From contig NC_037254.1 in NCBI RefSeq assembly GCF_000002425.4, forward strand, positions 20,891,405 to 20,955,404: 64,000 nucleotides of DNA. The letters run 5' to 3'. Position 1 is the stretch's first letter. Every line of letters begins with the position of its first letter. This document shows, piece after piece, positions 13,826-24,523 of this stretch. This DNA is from Physcomitrium patens (lineage: Eukaryota; Streptophyta; Bryopsida; Funariales; Funariaceae). Below the pieces are notes generated by a model. The model had not been told where the DNA came from. It did no database searches and saw only the letters and a list, made by a program, of their open reading frames with translations. The position numbers were made by a program, and so were the translations under genes.

Positions 13826-14215
13826 ATGGGCCGATTTCTGCAGAGTGAGATGCGAATTTCCGACGAGGTCCAGTTGATGACTTTGGAGGATCACGACGGT
13901 GGTGCAGATGGCAACAACACGTCCCGGCTCAGAAGTGAAGGCCATCGCCGAAGGAACTCAACTTGGTCGTTCCGGGTGCGGCCACGGCGAGTGAGATTCA
14001 CCACGTCCATCCTCGGTTACTTCAAACGGTTTTGGCAGCTGCGAGCAAGCCGAGCTCCGCGCCGACCTGCTCGCAACCTCCTGGGGCTGCTTGCCAAGCT
14101 GCAATTCTGGCGTAACCAGAGAGCTCGAAGAATTCACAGCATTGTGGATTCTTCGGCGCTGGAGGAGCATTCACCACTTCTTCTCTGTAACCCAGAATCT
14201 ATACATTCCAGGTGA
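13826..14215 (+). CDS. Possible small arginine-rich protein, unrecognised
   Basis: This is an uninterrupted frame of 129 residues starting MGRFLQSEMRISDE and ending IHSR. Upstream frame continues to a TTG, but the ATG at 13,826 is the first true start. Residues 1-40 are mixed and acidic. Residues 44-105 are rich in Arg with Trp, Phe and Leu, including RVRPRRVRF and YFKRFWQLRA, which could form a basic amphipathic helix. No signal peptide or family motif is visible. The local GC content is far above the flanking AT-rich DNA and fits the other host genes of the window. A GTGATG directly at the stop could be a splice donor, so this may be one exon of a longer gene. The long GC-rich stretch upstream may be its leader. 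The function is unknown and the coding status is uncertain. Confidence 0.4.
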   Translation: MGRFLQSEMRISDEVQLMTLEDHDGGADGNNTSRLRSEGHRRRNSTWSFRVRPRRVRFTTSILGYFKRFWQLRASRAPRRPARNLLGLLAKLQFWRNQRARRIHSIVDSSALEEHSPLLLCNPESIHSR

Positions 14216-17200
14216 TGGATCTCACCGCAGATTCGATTAGCTTTCACTCCTCTCCGAAACGGAGCCAATGCCGATTGCTGAAGCTTCTAGTTCTCAACGC
14301 AAACCATCAACACTGCTCCCACATGAAGAAGCTGAGCATGCTTAGCTTGTTAATCCCATGCACTTTGCTGACTTGTTGCATTCAATGAAACTGAGTTGCT
14401 TCGCAGTGCTCCATTGTGGGTAATGTGCAGTTGTGGACTGTACACTGCAATTCCCTCTTTCATGTTTCATAAACGAGATTTCTATGATTTATATGCACCT
14501 AATATGGCATCAGTTTGCAGCACATGAATCCGTGTGAATGACGCATCCTGTTTGTGGCGAAGAGATGAGGGATGCTTTCCTTTGTATGGAGTAATCTTAC
14601 ACTTGTTACCTTGTCCATAGCAAATAGTTAAAGATACACACACATACACATACACACATATAAATTAGGACGTGCTTTACAAATCACTGTGGAGATAGTT
14701 TTGTGACATTAAGATGTCGCAAAACATTAAACTTAGTATCAATCGCTAATCTTGCAGTTTTTCTATCAACGCATTCCGCAGTTGTGAGCTTTAGTTTAGA
14801 AATTAGAATTGTGTATCATCTCATTTGGCAAATCACATCCACCATAACTCTGTAATATTCAAACTTCACAAAAAAGTTTTTTTTTTTTTTTTTTTTTTTT
14901 TTGTTTTTTTGTTGTTGAGTTAGATGAACTTTAATCTAGTTTTTGTGAGGTGCATAAAGGGAGGAGAAGAGGTATAAGAATGATGTTCAAAAATATGTAA
15001 TAAATGTGATGAGTATGTGATATGTGTGAAATAATTGGAAGATACAGTTCGTTTTCAAGGTAGGAGGAGGTTAATTCTTTAAAGAAAATTTTGAAGTCTT
15101 TTCATAATCAACCCTTGCTAAAGCCAATTTATTGGAAGATATAGTTGGCAATGTATTGGCAATCTTTGGATTTTTAATTTTGGGGGAATTGCAGAATGTT
15201 GTAAAAGAGCAGAAGTTGAAATCCAACCTAGTAGAAGGTAGTTGTGTCACGTGTATTTTTCATGATGCATTTTTGTAAAACATTTTCTTTTATGCCTTTT
15301 AAAATATTTGATTATTTATTTATTTAATTATTTGATTGAGATTACCACTTTCTTAGAAATTATTAACTTTTAATTGCATATATGGTTGAGAATAATATAA
15401 AAAATAAAATAGTATTAATTTAATAGAGTAAAGAATTTACATAGAATTCAAAGTTAATTAAAATCTTCATTTAAATCTTGGAAAGAAGTTTTAAAAATTT
15501 GTATTTTCTTTTTTCTGTATGAAATTTAGATAATTCCTTAGTTTATTAATTCGAATAAAAATTGAGTTTAAAAATAATATTAATATACATATACATATAA
15601 TATTAATTACATAATAAAAATCAATTAAAAATAAATTTCCAAAAAACTTAGTTACATATTATTTTTAAAATAAAATAAATTTGATAAATATGAAATAGTA
15701 CATATTTAATTTAATGTAATTCAATTTACTTGAAAATTTTCTCAATTACTATTTAAATAAGCTTCTGACAAGACATTGAAGATATTTGAAACTCATCTTG
15801 CAAAGCACTTATAAACTATAACATATACTTATGTTTCCATATTCATAGCATAAAGTAAATTTTTTAGATCTAAATATTCTAATTTTTTTTACTAAGCAAA
15901 TTCCATAATATTGGGTGTTGAGTTTGTAGAAGATTTATCACTTAACTGATTGCAATGCATCCAATTTACCTAATCTAAATAACCAAGAATTCATTTTTAA
16001 ATGGTAAGCACTTTTTATTTATTTATTATTCATTAATTATTAATTCATTTATTTGATACGGTGAAACTTTATATAACATAATAATACATCTTTTGTGTTA
16101 AGATTATTTAAAAATACGTTAGAAATTAGCGTAAGAAAATCAAGCAGAAAAGAAAGAATTAAATTGAATTACAAATTCAACAATTTTACATCTTGTCATT
16201 AACTTTATATTTAATTTTTTGATGTAAGAGCCTGAAATCTTCTTGTATGATTCTTTGATACATACATTCTATACTTTTCAAAAATTAATTTGATAATTTA
16301 GATTACCCGATTTTTTAAAGCATGCATACATCTATCATACATTTAATGTGATATTGAAACATTATAAAAAAAACCCTTGACTTTATAATTGATCTTTATA
16401 CAATTTTTTTTTGGAAGTTTCTTATTCTTTCATTGATATTTAATTAAATGTTTCATTAAACACAATTTAGTGTAAGTTTTTACTGAACTTATTCTCTACA
16501 AATGCTGTAATTTAGTGTTTTAAGTTCTTTTTTTTTCAACTGCAATCTGTTTTCTAAAACAAAGTTGTACTGGCCAATTAAGATCCTCCACACAAGACTG
16601 ATTTGTTCTCATTCTTAATAAAGCCATTTTCATTTGTGGTTATATCACTACCTAAAAAAAAACTAATAACATTAGATGCCTTCTTTTTCACGCTCCATTT
16701 CCCAAAACTTATAAATGCTGAGCATTGCTTTGTACTTCATGAGAAAAAAGTACATATAATACATGCTTATGCTTCAGAAGAGGTAAACTATTCATCTTCA
16801 AAGCACCAAATTCTTTGTTATTTATTTATTTATTTATTTGTTCATTATTTTTGATTTAGAAAAAGATTCAAAAAAATTCCCTTGCAAAGGAAACATCATT
16901 TTTGCTTAGACAGGAGTCACACATTTCTACATGATATTCCAAAGTGGGTTTGTACTTTTCATTTGCTAATAAAGATGTTTATATTATTCTACTAACAAGG
17001 TTTGCCCAAATGGGTTTTTCTTGTGTGTGTGTATATATACATATATATAGATATATTTATACATACATAGTTAAATATAAATATTGTTCAATAAACACAC
17101 CCTTTCAGAAAAACAAACTCTAGTTTGTATTTTTACCACATTTTGGTACCATGGCATCAAAAACCTTAATATGTCCCTCCTTCAAAACACCTACATGATA

Positions 17201-18060
17201 GAACACTATTCTCAGTAGGAAAAAAAGAAAAAAAAGAAAAAAAAAAACAAAGAAAAACAAGACAAGATTGGCATTTCAATGGGTGGGAGAGCTCATTTGT
17301 ACTAATCTCTTTTGACAAATTAATAAGGAAGCACTTGCCTCCAATTTCTTACAACTTTAATGTCCTAAACGGAAAATCTTTTTTTACTTCCATTGTAAAA
17401 TTACATTACCAAAGGACACAAAAATCGAGTAGTTTTGTATTGTTTCCACACTTCCTTGTCCAATGTAAGAATCATTGTGTTTTTAATTTTTTTAATTTTT
17501 TATGGAAAGGTTAACATGTCTTCATCCAACTAAAATGAAATTAGTAAAAGAACCCCAACACCATAAGGACAATAACATGATTTCTATAGGACATTCAAAG
17601 AAGATGACATCTCAAAGCCTAAAGTGGTAGAATATCTTAAATTATATTTAACTATCTATTTATTTAAGCATGTACATATATACAAATTAAAGAGCACACA
17701 TACATATATGAAATAAACAAGCACCAAAAGAAGACTATCAAGTGCTATGTTATTAAATTATTAAAAAGTGGTTACATTACCATTAGATTTTAATTTTCAA
17801 TCATTTTTAACAAGAAAAGTGATTCAGACATCTATGGGTGCAAATTAAAAGATTGTTGTATGGACTACTTTATTCTGAAGAATGAAAAACGGCATGTTGA
17901 GTAAATTTCTGTATGGATTGTGAAGCTAAATAACTTGAGTTAAGTTTTGGAAAATGATGTCGTTTATCCCATTAAAATGCTATCATATGATTGAGTTAAA
18001 CTTACAGGTAGCTTTTCACCCACATGATCAACTTTCACATCGTGTATACAAAAATGACAG
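14216..18060. other. Long AT-rich intergenic stretch
   Basis: The first 400 bp look like a 3' UTR of the preceding island. The rest has very low GC, a T22-like run at 14,877-14,902, short microsatellites near 17,030 and an A-rich block near 17,220-17,260. I see no gene, LTR or recognisable transposon domain. Confidence 0.5.
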
Positions 18061-18780
18061 TGTAGAGGCATTTTGTGAGGTGCGGCCGACAGCTCTACGG
18101 AGGTAGCAATTCAGACCTGCAGGTGGATCCCAAAAGGGCTGCTCACAAAACGGATACCGACACTCGGTGGCTCACCGATATCTAGAAGAAGAAGAAGAAG
18201 AAGAAGAAGAAGAAAAAACTCTGATGTGTTTACAAGAAGAAGTGTGTACGATTGAGAACACTGGCATGATCGATGTGAGTGAGTCGAGGCCGGGACGCAC
18301 TTCCGTGAATCGAATGGGTGATGATGAGGCTCCCTCACTGCAAGTTTTCTACGAGAAGAACCTGGCTGTCGGTATCTACATCGAAGTAGCGCAAGGATCA
18401 GGCACCTCGATGATCGAAAGAACTCTACTACTTCTTCTTCTTCTTCTTCTTCTTCACAGTTGGGCAGATTCGACTAATGAGCTGTGCAGACGTGGTGGTG
18501 GGTGCTGTGGGCCACAATTTGGCCACTGTGGGCACGTTGCATCGATCTTCAGAGCGGTGAAGGTGGTGATCCACTGATCCTTTATTCAGAGGATTCATAG
18601 GAGTTGTATGATTCTACCATATTCATGCAAAGTCTTTCTTTGTCATGTTGTTTGTTGTTGATGGAGTTCGAATCCTTTCGATGCTTAGGTCGGCGATGCT
18701 GTGCTTGCTGAACTGACACATCGCTGCGTCGGCTACCATGTTTTTGAACCATTTTCTCAACTATTTGGAAACAAGCAAAT
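18061..18780. other. Small GC-rich island with opposed GAA and CTT microsatellites
   Basis: GC content jumps here. A (GAA)n tract lies at 18,184-18,214 and a (CTT)n tract at 18,430-18,455, complementary and about 215 bp apart. One frame crosses both (18,167-18,577), but its upstream start is GTG and its length depends on the two repeats, which give poly-Glu and poly-Leu. I read this as a promoter, UTR or non-coding exon rather than a protein gene. Confidence 0.45.
18184..18455. repeat. Opposed (GAA)n and (CTT)n microsatellites
   Basis: (GAA)n lies at 18,184-18,214 and (CTT)n at 18,430-18,455. The sequences just inside the tracts are not complementary, so this is not an extended inverted repeat. 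Confidence 0.85.
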
Positions 18781-19585
18781 AAGAACCTATGTATATATAT
18801 ATATATATCAAGTGGGAGAGAAAGATCAGTGTTAGGTACTTGTTGAGCTTGTTTTAGGAAGAATCATCAAATGGGCTTAGAGATTCCTGTGGGATGTTTT
18901 CTGTTATATGTTAAGGTTTCAGAAAAGTTTCTTTCTTTCTTTTGCTCCGTTTTTACAAGCATCAAAGATGTTATGAAGTTGGGTAGATCTGTAACTCAAC
19001 GCAAAGGCAATTTTAATGGGTTTAGTGTGCGTGTGGAGATGAAGCAAGTTGAATTGTTGTGTGAAGTGTAACATGAATTCATTTTTGAATCTTTGAAACA
19101 AACTTCAATTAAGCAAAATACATACTATCTTTTGTCAATTCTAAAATTATAACATTCTTTTTTTCCTGAATTTTTTTCCGAAACTATTATTATGAATAAG
19201 CTAATTTAAATATAAGTAAAATATTTTAGAAATATTATTTTAAAATTTAATTTTTGTGTATTGAATCAAAATTCTCACTAATTTATTTATTTAATTATGC
19301 TGTAAAAATATTTTGAAGTCTAAATTATTAAGAAAGTATTTCTAATTCTTTATTTAAAACTATCAATATTACTTTTAAATAGAATGTAAATAAAATTCTA
19401 AAAAACATTTCTGAAAGACATCAACTTTTACATGATAGAAAACCAAACTAATCTAAATATTTTTACAACAAAATAAATGTTTGATGCTAAACCTATGTAA
19501 AACAACAAGCCAAGATTATACATAACCAATAACATAATTCTCAACCGTTGATAAAATTTCAGAAAATCAAGAATGAAAAAACGAG

Positions 19586-19630
<45 letters not shown>

Positions 19631-19800
19631 CACATAAGTACAAACACAAACAAACAAAAGAGAAGAAGTTATCGTTATCACACCCAAAAACCAAAAGACA
19701 TGCTTTTGCAGGCACCATTAGAGAGACCACTCAGCTCACAGAAAGAAATCACAGCAAACAACAAATTACAACAACAAATAACAAAAAAATCACAATAGTC
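18781..19800. other. Intergenic with homopolymers
   Basis: This stretch contains (TA)n at about 18,792-18,808, an A run of about 30 followed by (CA)n at about 19,585-19,635, and AT-rich filler. No gene is supported. Frames seen here owe their length to the A/T runs. Confidence 0.5.
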
Positions 19801-21078
19801 ATGAGGGGGGGGGGGGGGGCTGGGGGGAAAATGGGAATCATGTGCTTGCGTTCGAAGCAAACATCTATGACAAACTTGCAGGAAGAACCGGAGCTCCGCT
19901 GTGCATGATCGATCGAATCCACCATCGCAACAACAACACAGAGATCCCACGCTCGCCGAGCTCAGCGTCGAACTGATCCACGCCGAGTTCGACAAAAAAA
20001 AAACTGGTGCATTTGGCAAGTGACAACAATGAAGTGAGGAAGGGAGGGTGGGTGTTGCAACATATCTATCTATCTATCTATCGATTTTGCTCTCATGGGG
20101 TACTGGTGGTGGTGGTACTGGTGGTGGTGGTGCAATTGCAATTGCAATTGCAGCTTCTTCATGGAGTTTCTGTCCATCTAAAGGGCTGTCAACGTCCACT
20201 TGCGTGGACCAGTGCGCCGGCACCGACGTTTAAGCATTGTTTAATCGCAGCACCTGCCAGCTCTGGAGGAGGAGGAGCCTTGCAGAATCACACGGTTCCG
20301 GACGCCGCCTGTGCCGAGGAGCAATACGTAGACTAGACTAGCCTGCTGCTGCTGCTGCCCTTGTAGGAGCTGATCATGGCCCGGACTCTCGCAATACGTG
20401 GACCGCCTACGGTTACGGCTCCAGCACCGCGGGTACGCCAAGGCGGCGTGTTTATTTATTTATTTATATATTTGTTTTATCCGAGCTGCTGTTGTTTAGA
20501 TTGCGAGAGAGAGATCGATCGCGCGGCCTTCAGTGCAAGGATTCGGGATGTGTGCTCCCGGTATTTGCAGTGCCGTTCCACGGTGATGGCACTTACTGTG
20601 GATTGAATCGGATGGTTCTTCGAATCGGGATTCATGGGGGGTTTTTATTATTTTTGCAGTGCCAATCGACGGTTAATCGGGGAGGTTTGAAGGAGAGCTA
20701 GAGATGCGAGAGTAGATAACTCACGGCGTGTCGAAGGGGGAGGGGGGATTTTAGTTTCGGTTGCAGGAATTGAGAATACGGTGTGTTGTGTTGGTTTTTC
20801 TCACGGTTGTGAGAATGTAGCTGTGGGGAGCCTGGGCCCGACCGACTGCTAGAGCCGGGCGAGGGCCAAAGACGTGGATCGAGACAGCTCGCGCGCTGGT
20901 GGTATCATACACAAGCATCTACATGTGGAAGGGTTGGGCCCCATTGGCATCGATGCAGGTGCGTCTCGCCATCGTGAACAGGCTGCTGCTGTCGCTCTCG
21001 ATCGACGTAGGAAACGTAGACGCGCACAAGTCCCATTAGTTTAAATTCATTCTTTAAAGCGGTGGTGGAGGAGCTGTA

Positions 21079-21121
<43 letters not shown>

Positions 21122-21282
21122 GGCGCATATTTACAGCCGGAATTCTGATAGTCGGCAACCTTTCACCTCATAGTTGCTTCTGCAATCGCTGAAGTGAACC
21201 TGAGAGTTCGATCGGTTATTCTTGGTTGCGTCGGCGTCCTTCAAGCATTGTTTGTGGTATCAGTGCTTAATAGCCAAATATC
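19801..21282 (+). promoter_or_regulatory. Probable promoter and long 5' leader of the bHLH gene
   Basis: GC-rich, low-complexity region with a G15-like run near 19,804, (GGT)n at 20,103-20,133, three CAATTG repeats near 20,132-20,152, and a (GA)n tract at 21,084-21,119, about 165 bp before the start codon. Several short upstream frames are present. GA tracts near starts are common in plant leaders, where they bind BPC-type GAGA factors. I cannot place the transcription start. Confidence 0.5.
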
Positions 21283-23663
21283 ATGGAGCCTTCTCGACGT
21301 CCGGCCAGCCTACAATCTGAACGTTTCTGGTCAGCTGTTCGGATGCAGTCGGAACTCATGGCTGTAGTTACGAACGTAGCCATCACGGGTGAATCAGGTT
21401 ACGGTGCCGCGCCAGACAATCCGCATGCCACCATCACTCACCCGAAAACTTCATATGATTCGGATACTAGATACAGGATTCTCTCTTCTAGAGTCCATGA
21501 GCATCTGAATGGCTGCCTTGCAGACCAACTCATGGATATTCAGCAGGGGATGGGTGTGGAAGCTTCTACTCCGCAACTTCACGTCGAGGACATGCCACAG
21601 GCAGATCGAATGAGTGTCGATAATGATGCTGCAAACTTGCACGCTTTCGCGAATGAGTTTGACACTGGCTGGCCGACTAGTGGTAACGAGTCGGCACTGG
21701 TGGAGGATCTGCACACCCGGCGCCTGCAGTTGAACGGGTTTCAATCGTTTCACAATCAAATATTCAATGAATGTAAGTTTGACACAGTCTTCAGTAGCTT
21801 TGAGAATCTTGGCAAAATGTTGATACAAGATTCTCACATTAATGGTGCATCAAAGTCTGAACGATTAATCGCTTTGAATGTGAATTTTCTATTTCAGGTG
21901 CAAAAATTAACTTTCATTCGAATAGTAGCCCAGTCAGCGCCCAGCAACTAATCATGATGTGTAATCAACAAAAAGGCGTGCAGAATTCCAGATCTGGAAG
22001 TTGGTTTTCTGACCGGATCGAGCATCCCAACACAATGTGTAGACCGACCAGTGATAACGTCTTCACAAATCGAGACCACGCTTCCAGTTCCTCGCAATTC
22101 GACAAAATGCAACCACTCGGTGGTAAGATCGGTGACAATGTGACGCACCCAAACTGCTTGCCTTCTGTTGCGCAGAAACAGAGCCAGGCTCCGCGTCTTC
22201 AGACGGAGCTAGTGGGATGCGCACCCATTAGTGCATTTTATAGCGCCGAACCGACTTGCTTCCAATCTCCACCACAGATGCAGAGCATTCATAACGCCGT
22301 CTCTTTTTCCCTAGGTGATGAAATTGGCCAAACGGTACCAATTGGGGCCAATGCGTCACAAGAGAATGGCTGTGCAACCACGAAGCAAGTGCCAAATCAA
22401 ATTGATGAAACCGGGAACTGTAACGCACGACTACATTCCTGTGAAGACCAAGGCAGCTTAGACTTGCAGCGAGTCTGGTGCCAACCATCACAAGCCATCA
22501 CCAGTTTTCAGAGATGTGGGTCTGCCACAACATCTTGCGGCCATGCCTCAGGTCTTGCTCCCGACAGATCGAAACCCGGTTCAACGAGAACCTCCGAAGA
22601 CGGCGGAAAGAGCAGTCCGCCAGTGCACAGGACTCCGAGCGGCGGTAAGCACAGAGCACTTACCAACCCAAAGAAAGGCAGAAAACAAAAGCTTCCGGGG
22701 AAGACTACTACTCAAGCCTTTCTCAACAAAGCAGTTTCACAACGTGAGAGTCATATCTGGTCGGAGCGGCAACGACGCCGCTCCATGAACCAGTTATACA
22801 CAACCATACGAGCGCTGCTCCCACACCAATCTGTGAAGGTGAAAATCTTCCAAACTCCGCTACATGTCTAACAAACGATACGATTTTTTGTGAGGATGAC
22901 AGCGCATCCGATGACTAACTACTGCCCCCTTTTTTGTTGTTCTTACATCATGGATTGCAGACCGACAAGGCCACCGTCGTTATGGACATTATCAATTACA
23001 TCCGCGCCATGCAAGCGGACTTGGAGGTGCTTTCGAGGCGACGCGACCAGCTGCTCGCGGCGCTGAACTTGCGGCGGCAGCCTTCCCAAGTATTTTCTGC
23101 CCACGGCCTCACTTGTGTGGATCACACGAGTGATGCCTCTGTCTTGACGGCAGTGACCACCTTACCTCCACCCGGCAGCGTCTCTTGCTTAACGTCATTC
23201 TTGGGTAACAATGTAGCCATCCATATCTGCGGCCAGCATGTTTTTGTTACCATCACTTCTGCCCCACAAAGCCGTCCTGGTCTTCTAGCGCAAATCATAT
23301 CGACTCTCACCAATTACAACTTGGATGTTTTGAGTGCCACAGTCAATTCGCGGGATAACACGACCGCATATGCCTTGTCAGTTGAGGTAAATTTCCAGAA
23401 CGTTCATTGTATTGTTTTTTAAAGGTTTTGTAGTACTTTCCTTCGTCGTTCTTCGTCTTCTTACTCCTCTCTCGTGTGTTTTTTTGCTTGTGGAGTGAGC
23501 ATCGTGTGGTGATGAGATTGTAGAGTTTTGGCTGACATTGCTAATGATGTTCGAACTCGAATGGCAGACTAGTCAGTCTGTGGAGAGTTTGGGTGACGAT
23601 CTGCACACACAGTTACAGATTGTTATCAACAATTTCTCACCCAGCGATGCCAAAGAACCGTGA
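21283..23663 (+). CDS. bHLH transcription factor with ACT-like domain, ZHOUPI/bHLH95-like
   Basis: Exons 21,283-21,772, 21,898-22,838, 22,961-23,386 and 23,568-23,663 join in frame with GT/AG borders (introns 125, 122 and 181 bp) into 650 residues. Residues 1-440 are long and probably disordered. The bHLH begins with HIWSERQRRRSMNQLY at 449-464; His449, Glu453 and Arg457 form the H-E-R triad that reads E-box/G-box DNA. Intron 2 falls exactly in the loop, before TDKATVVMDIINYI (helix 2). Residues about 560-640 (VAIHICGQHVFVTI, then RPGLLAQIISTL) form an ACT-like dimerisation domain. The HIWSER basic region plus C-terminal ACT-like domain most resembles Arabidopsis ZHOUPI/RGE1 (bHLH95), a nuclear regulator of endosperm breakdown and embryo cuticle. 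The long N-terminus and orthology are not proven. The short last exon ends SPSDAKEP. Confidence 0.9.
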
Positions 23664-24040
23664 CACAGTTGCCTGTTCGCTTTCCACACGTATTCGGTGC
23701 GAGAATCGAAATTCGTTGTCAATCATATGGCGATTGCCTATGAACTTGGTGATATTAAATGTGCGGGAGCAGCGGAATGGCCTCGGAACCCGAGATTGTG
23801 ATGTCCAGGTGATTGAATTATACGAGTAATCAAGCAAAACCTATTGAAAATGGATCTGTCACAGTGCAGACGTAAGTGAATTCGCCGCGTATTTAGACTT
23901 GGATTTAATGTAGTTCGTTTTGGACAAACAGCCTATGTACATACCGATGTATATATGAGATGAGAATTTTAAAATGCTGTATGCCTTGGTGGAATAAAAG
24001 AGCTGTTTGTCTTTAGAAAATACGTATGCTGTTGTCTGGG
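23664..24040 (+). terminator. 3' UTR with poly-A signal AATAAA
   Basis: The stretch after the bHLH stop is non-coding, and AATAAA lies at 23,993-23,998 about 330 bp downstream. It is a plausible near-upstream poly-A element. The exact cleavage site cannot be placed. Confidence 0.5.
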
Positions 24041-24523
24041 TCTGGTGAAACAATTAATTGCAATACATGAGGATGTTTTCAACAACCTCAGTTATAATTG
24101 ACTGAACTTGAACACCGTTTCACCCTTGCTCACAGTGCACAAAATTTGATCACTAATACTTATTGGCCATCCACTGACTCTCAAGGATGTGGAAACCGAG
24201 GCATAAGTCGGCAATCTGGGGGTGTGTTCAACTTCATGCTCCCACCTTGTCCATGTTACGAGGATTAAACCCTTTCATTTAGTCATGAAGCTGCAGACAA
24301 GCTAAGGTGTACCTAGGTCTCAGAGATCATGCATCAATATTGTAAGACTCTCGTGTACATAATCAATTTACTGTATATCTAATTTGTACACACACACACA
24401 GTCAAGTTAGTGAGCTAAAAACCTTGGTTTCTGCAATATAAGAAGCCTGTAATAGTGCCAGCTAGAGTACAGTAGTGCTTAGTTTTGTATAAGAGGTCAT
24501 TTCTGGACACTTGTGAATGTTAT

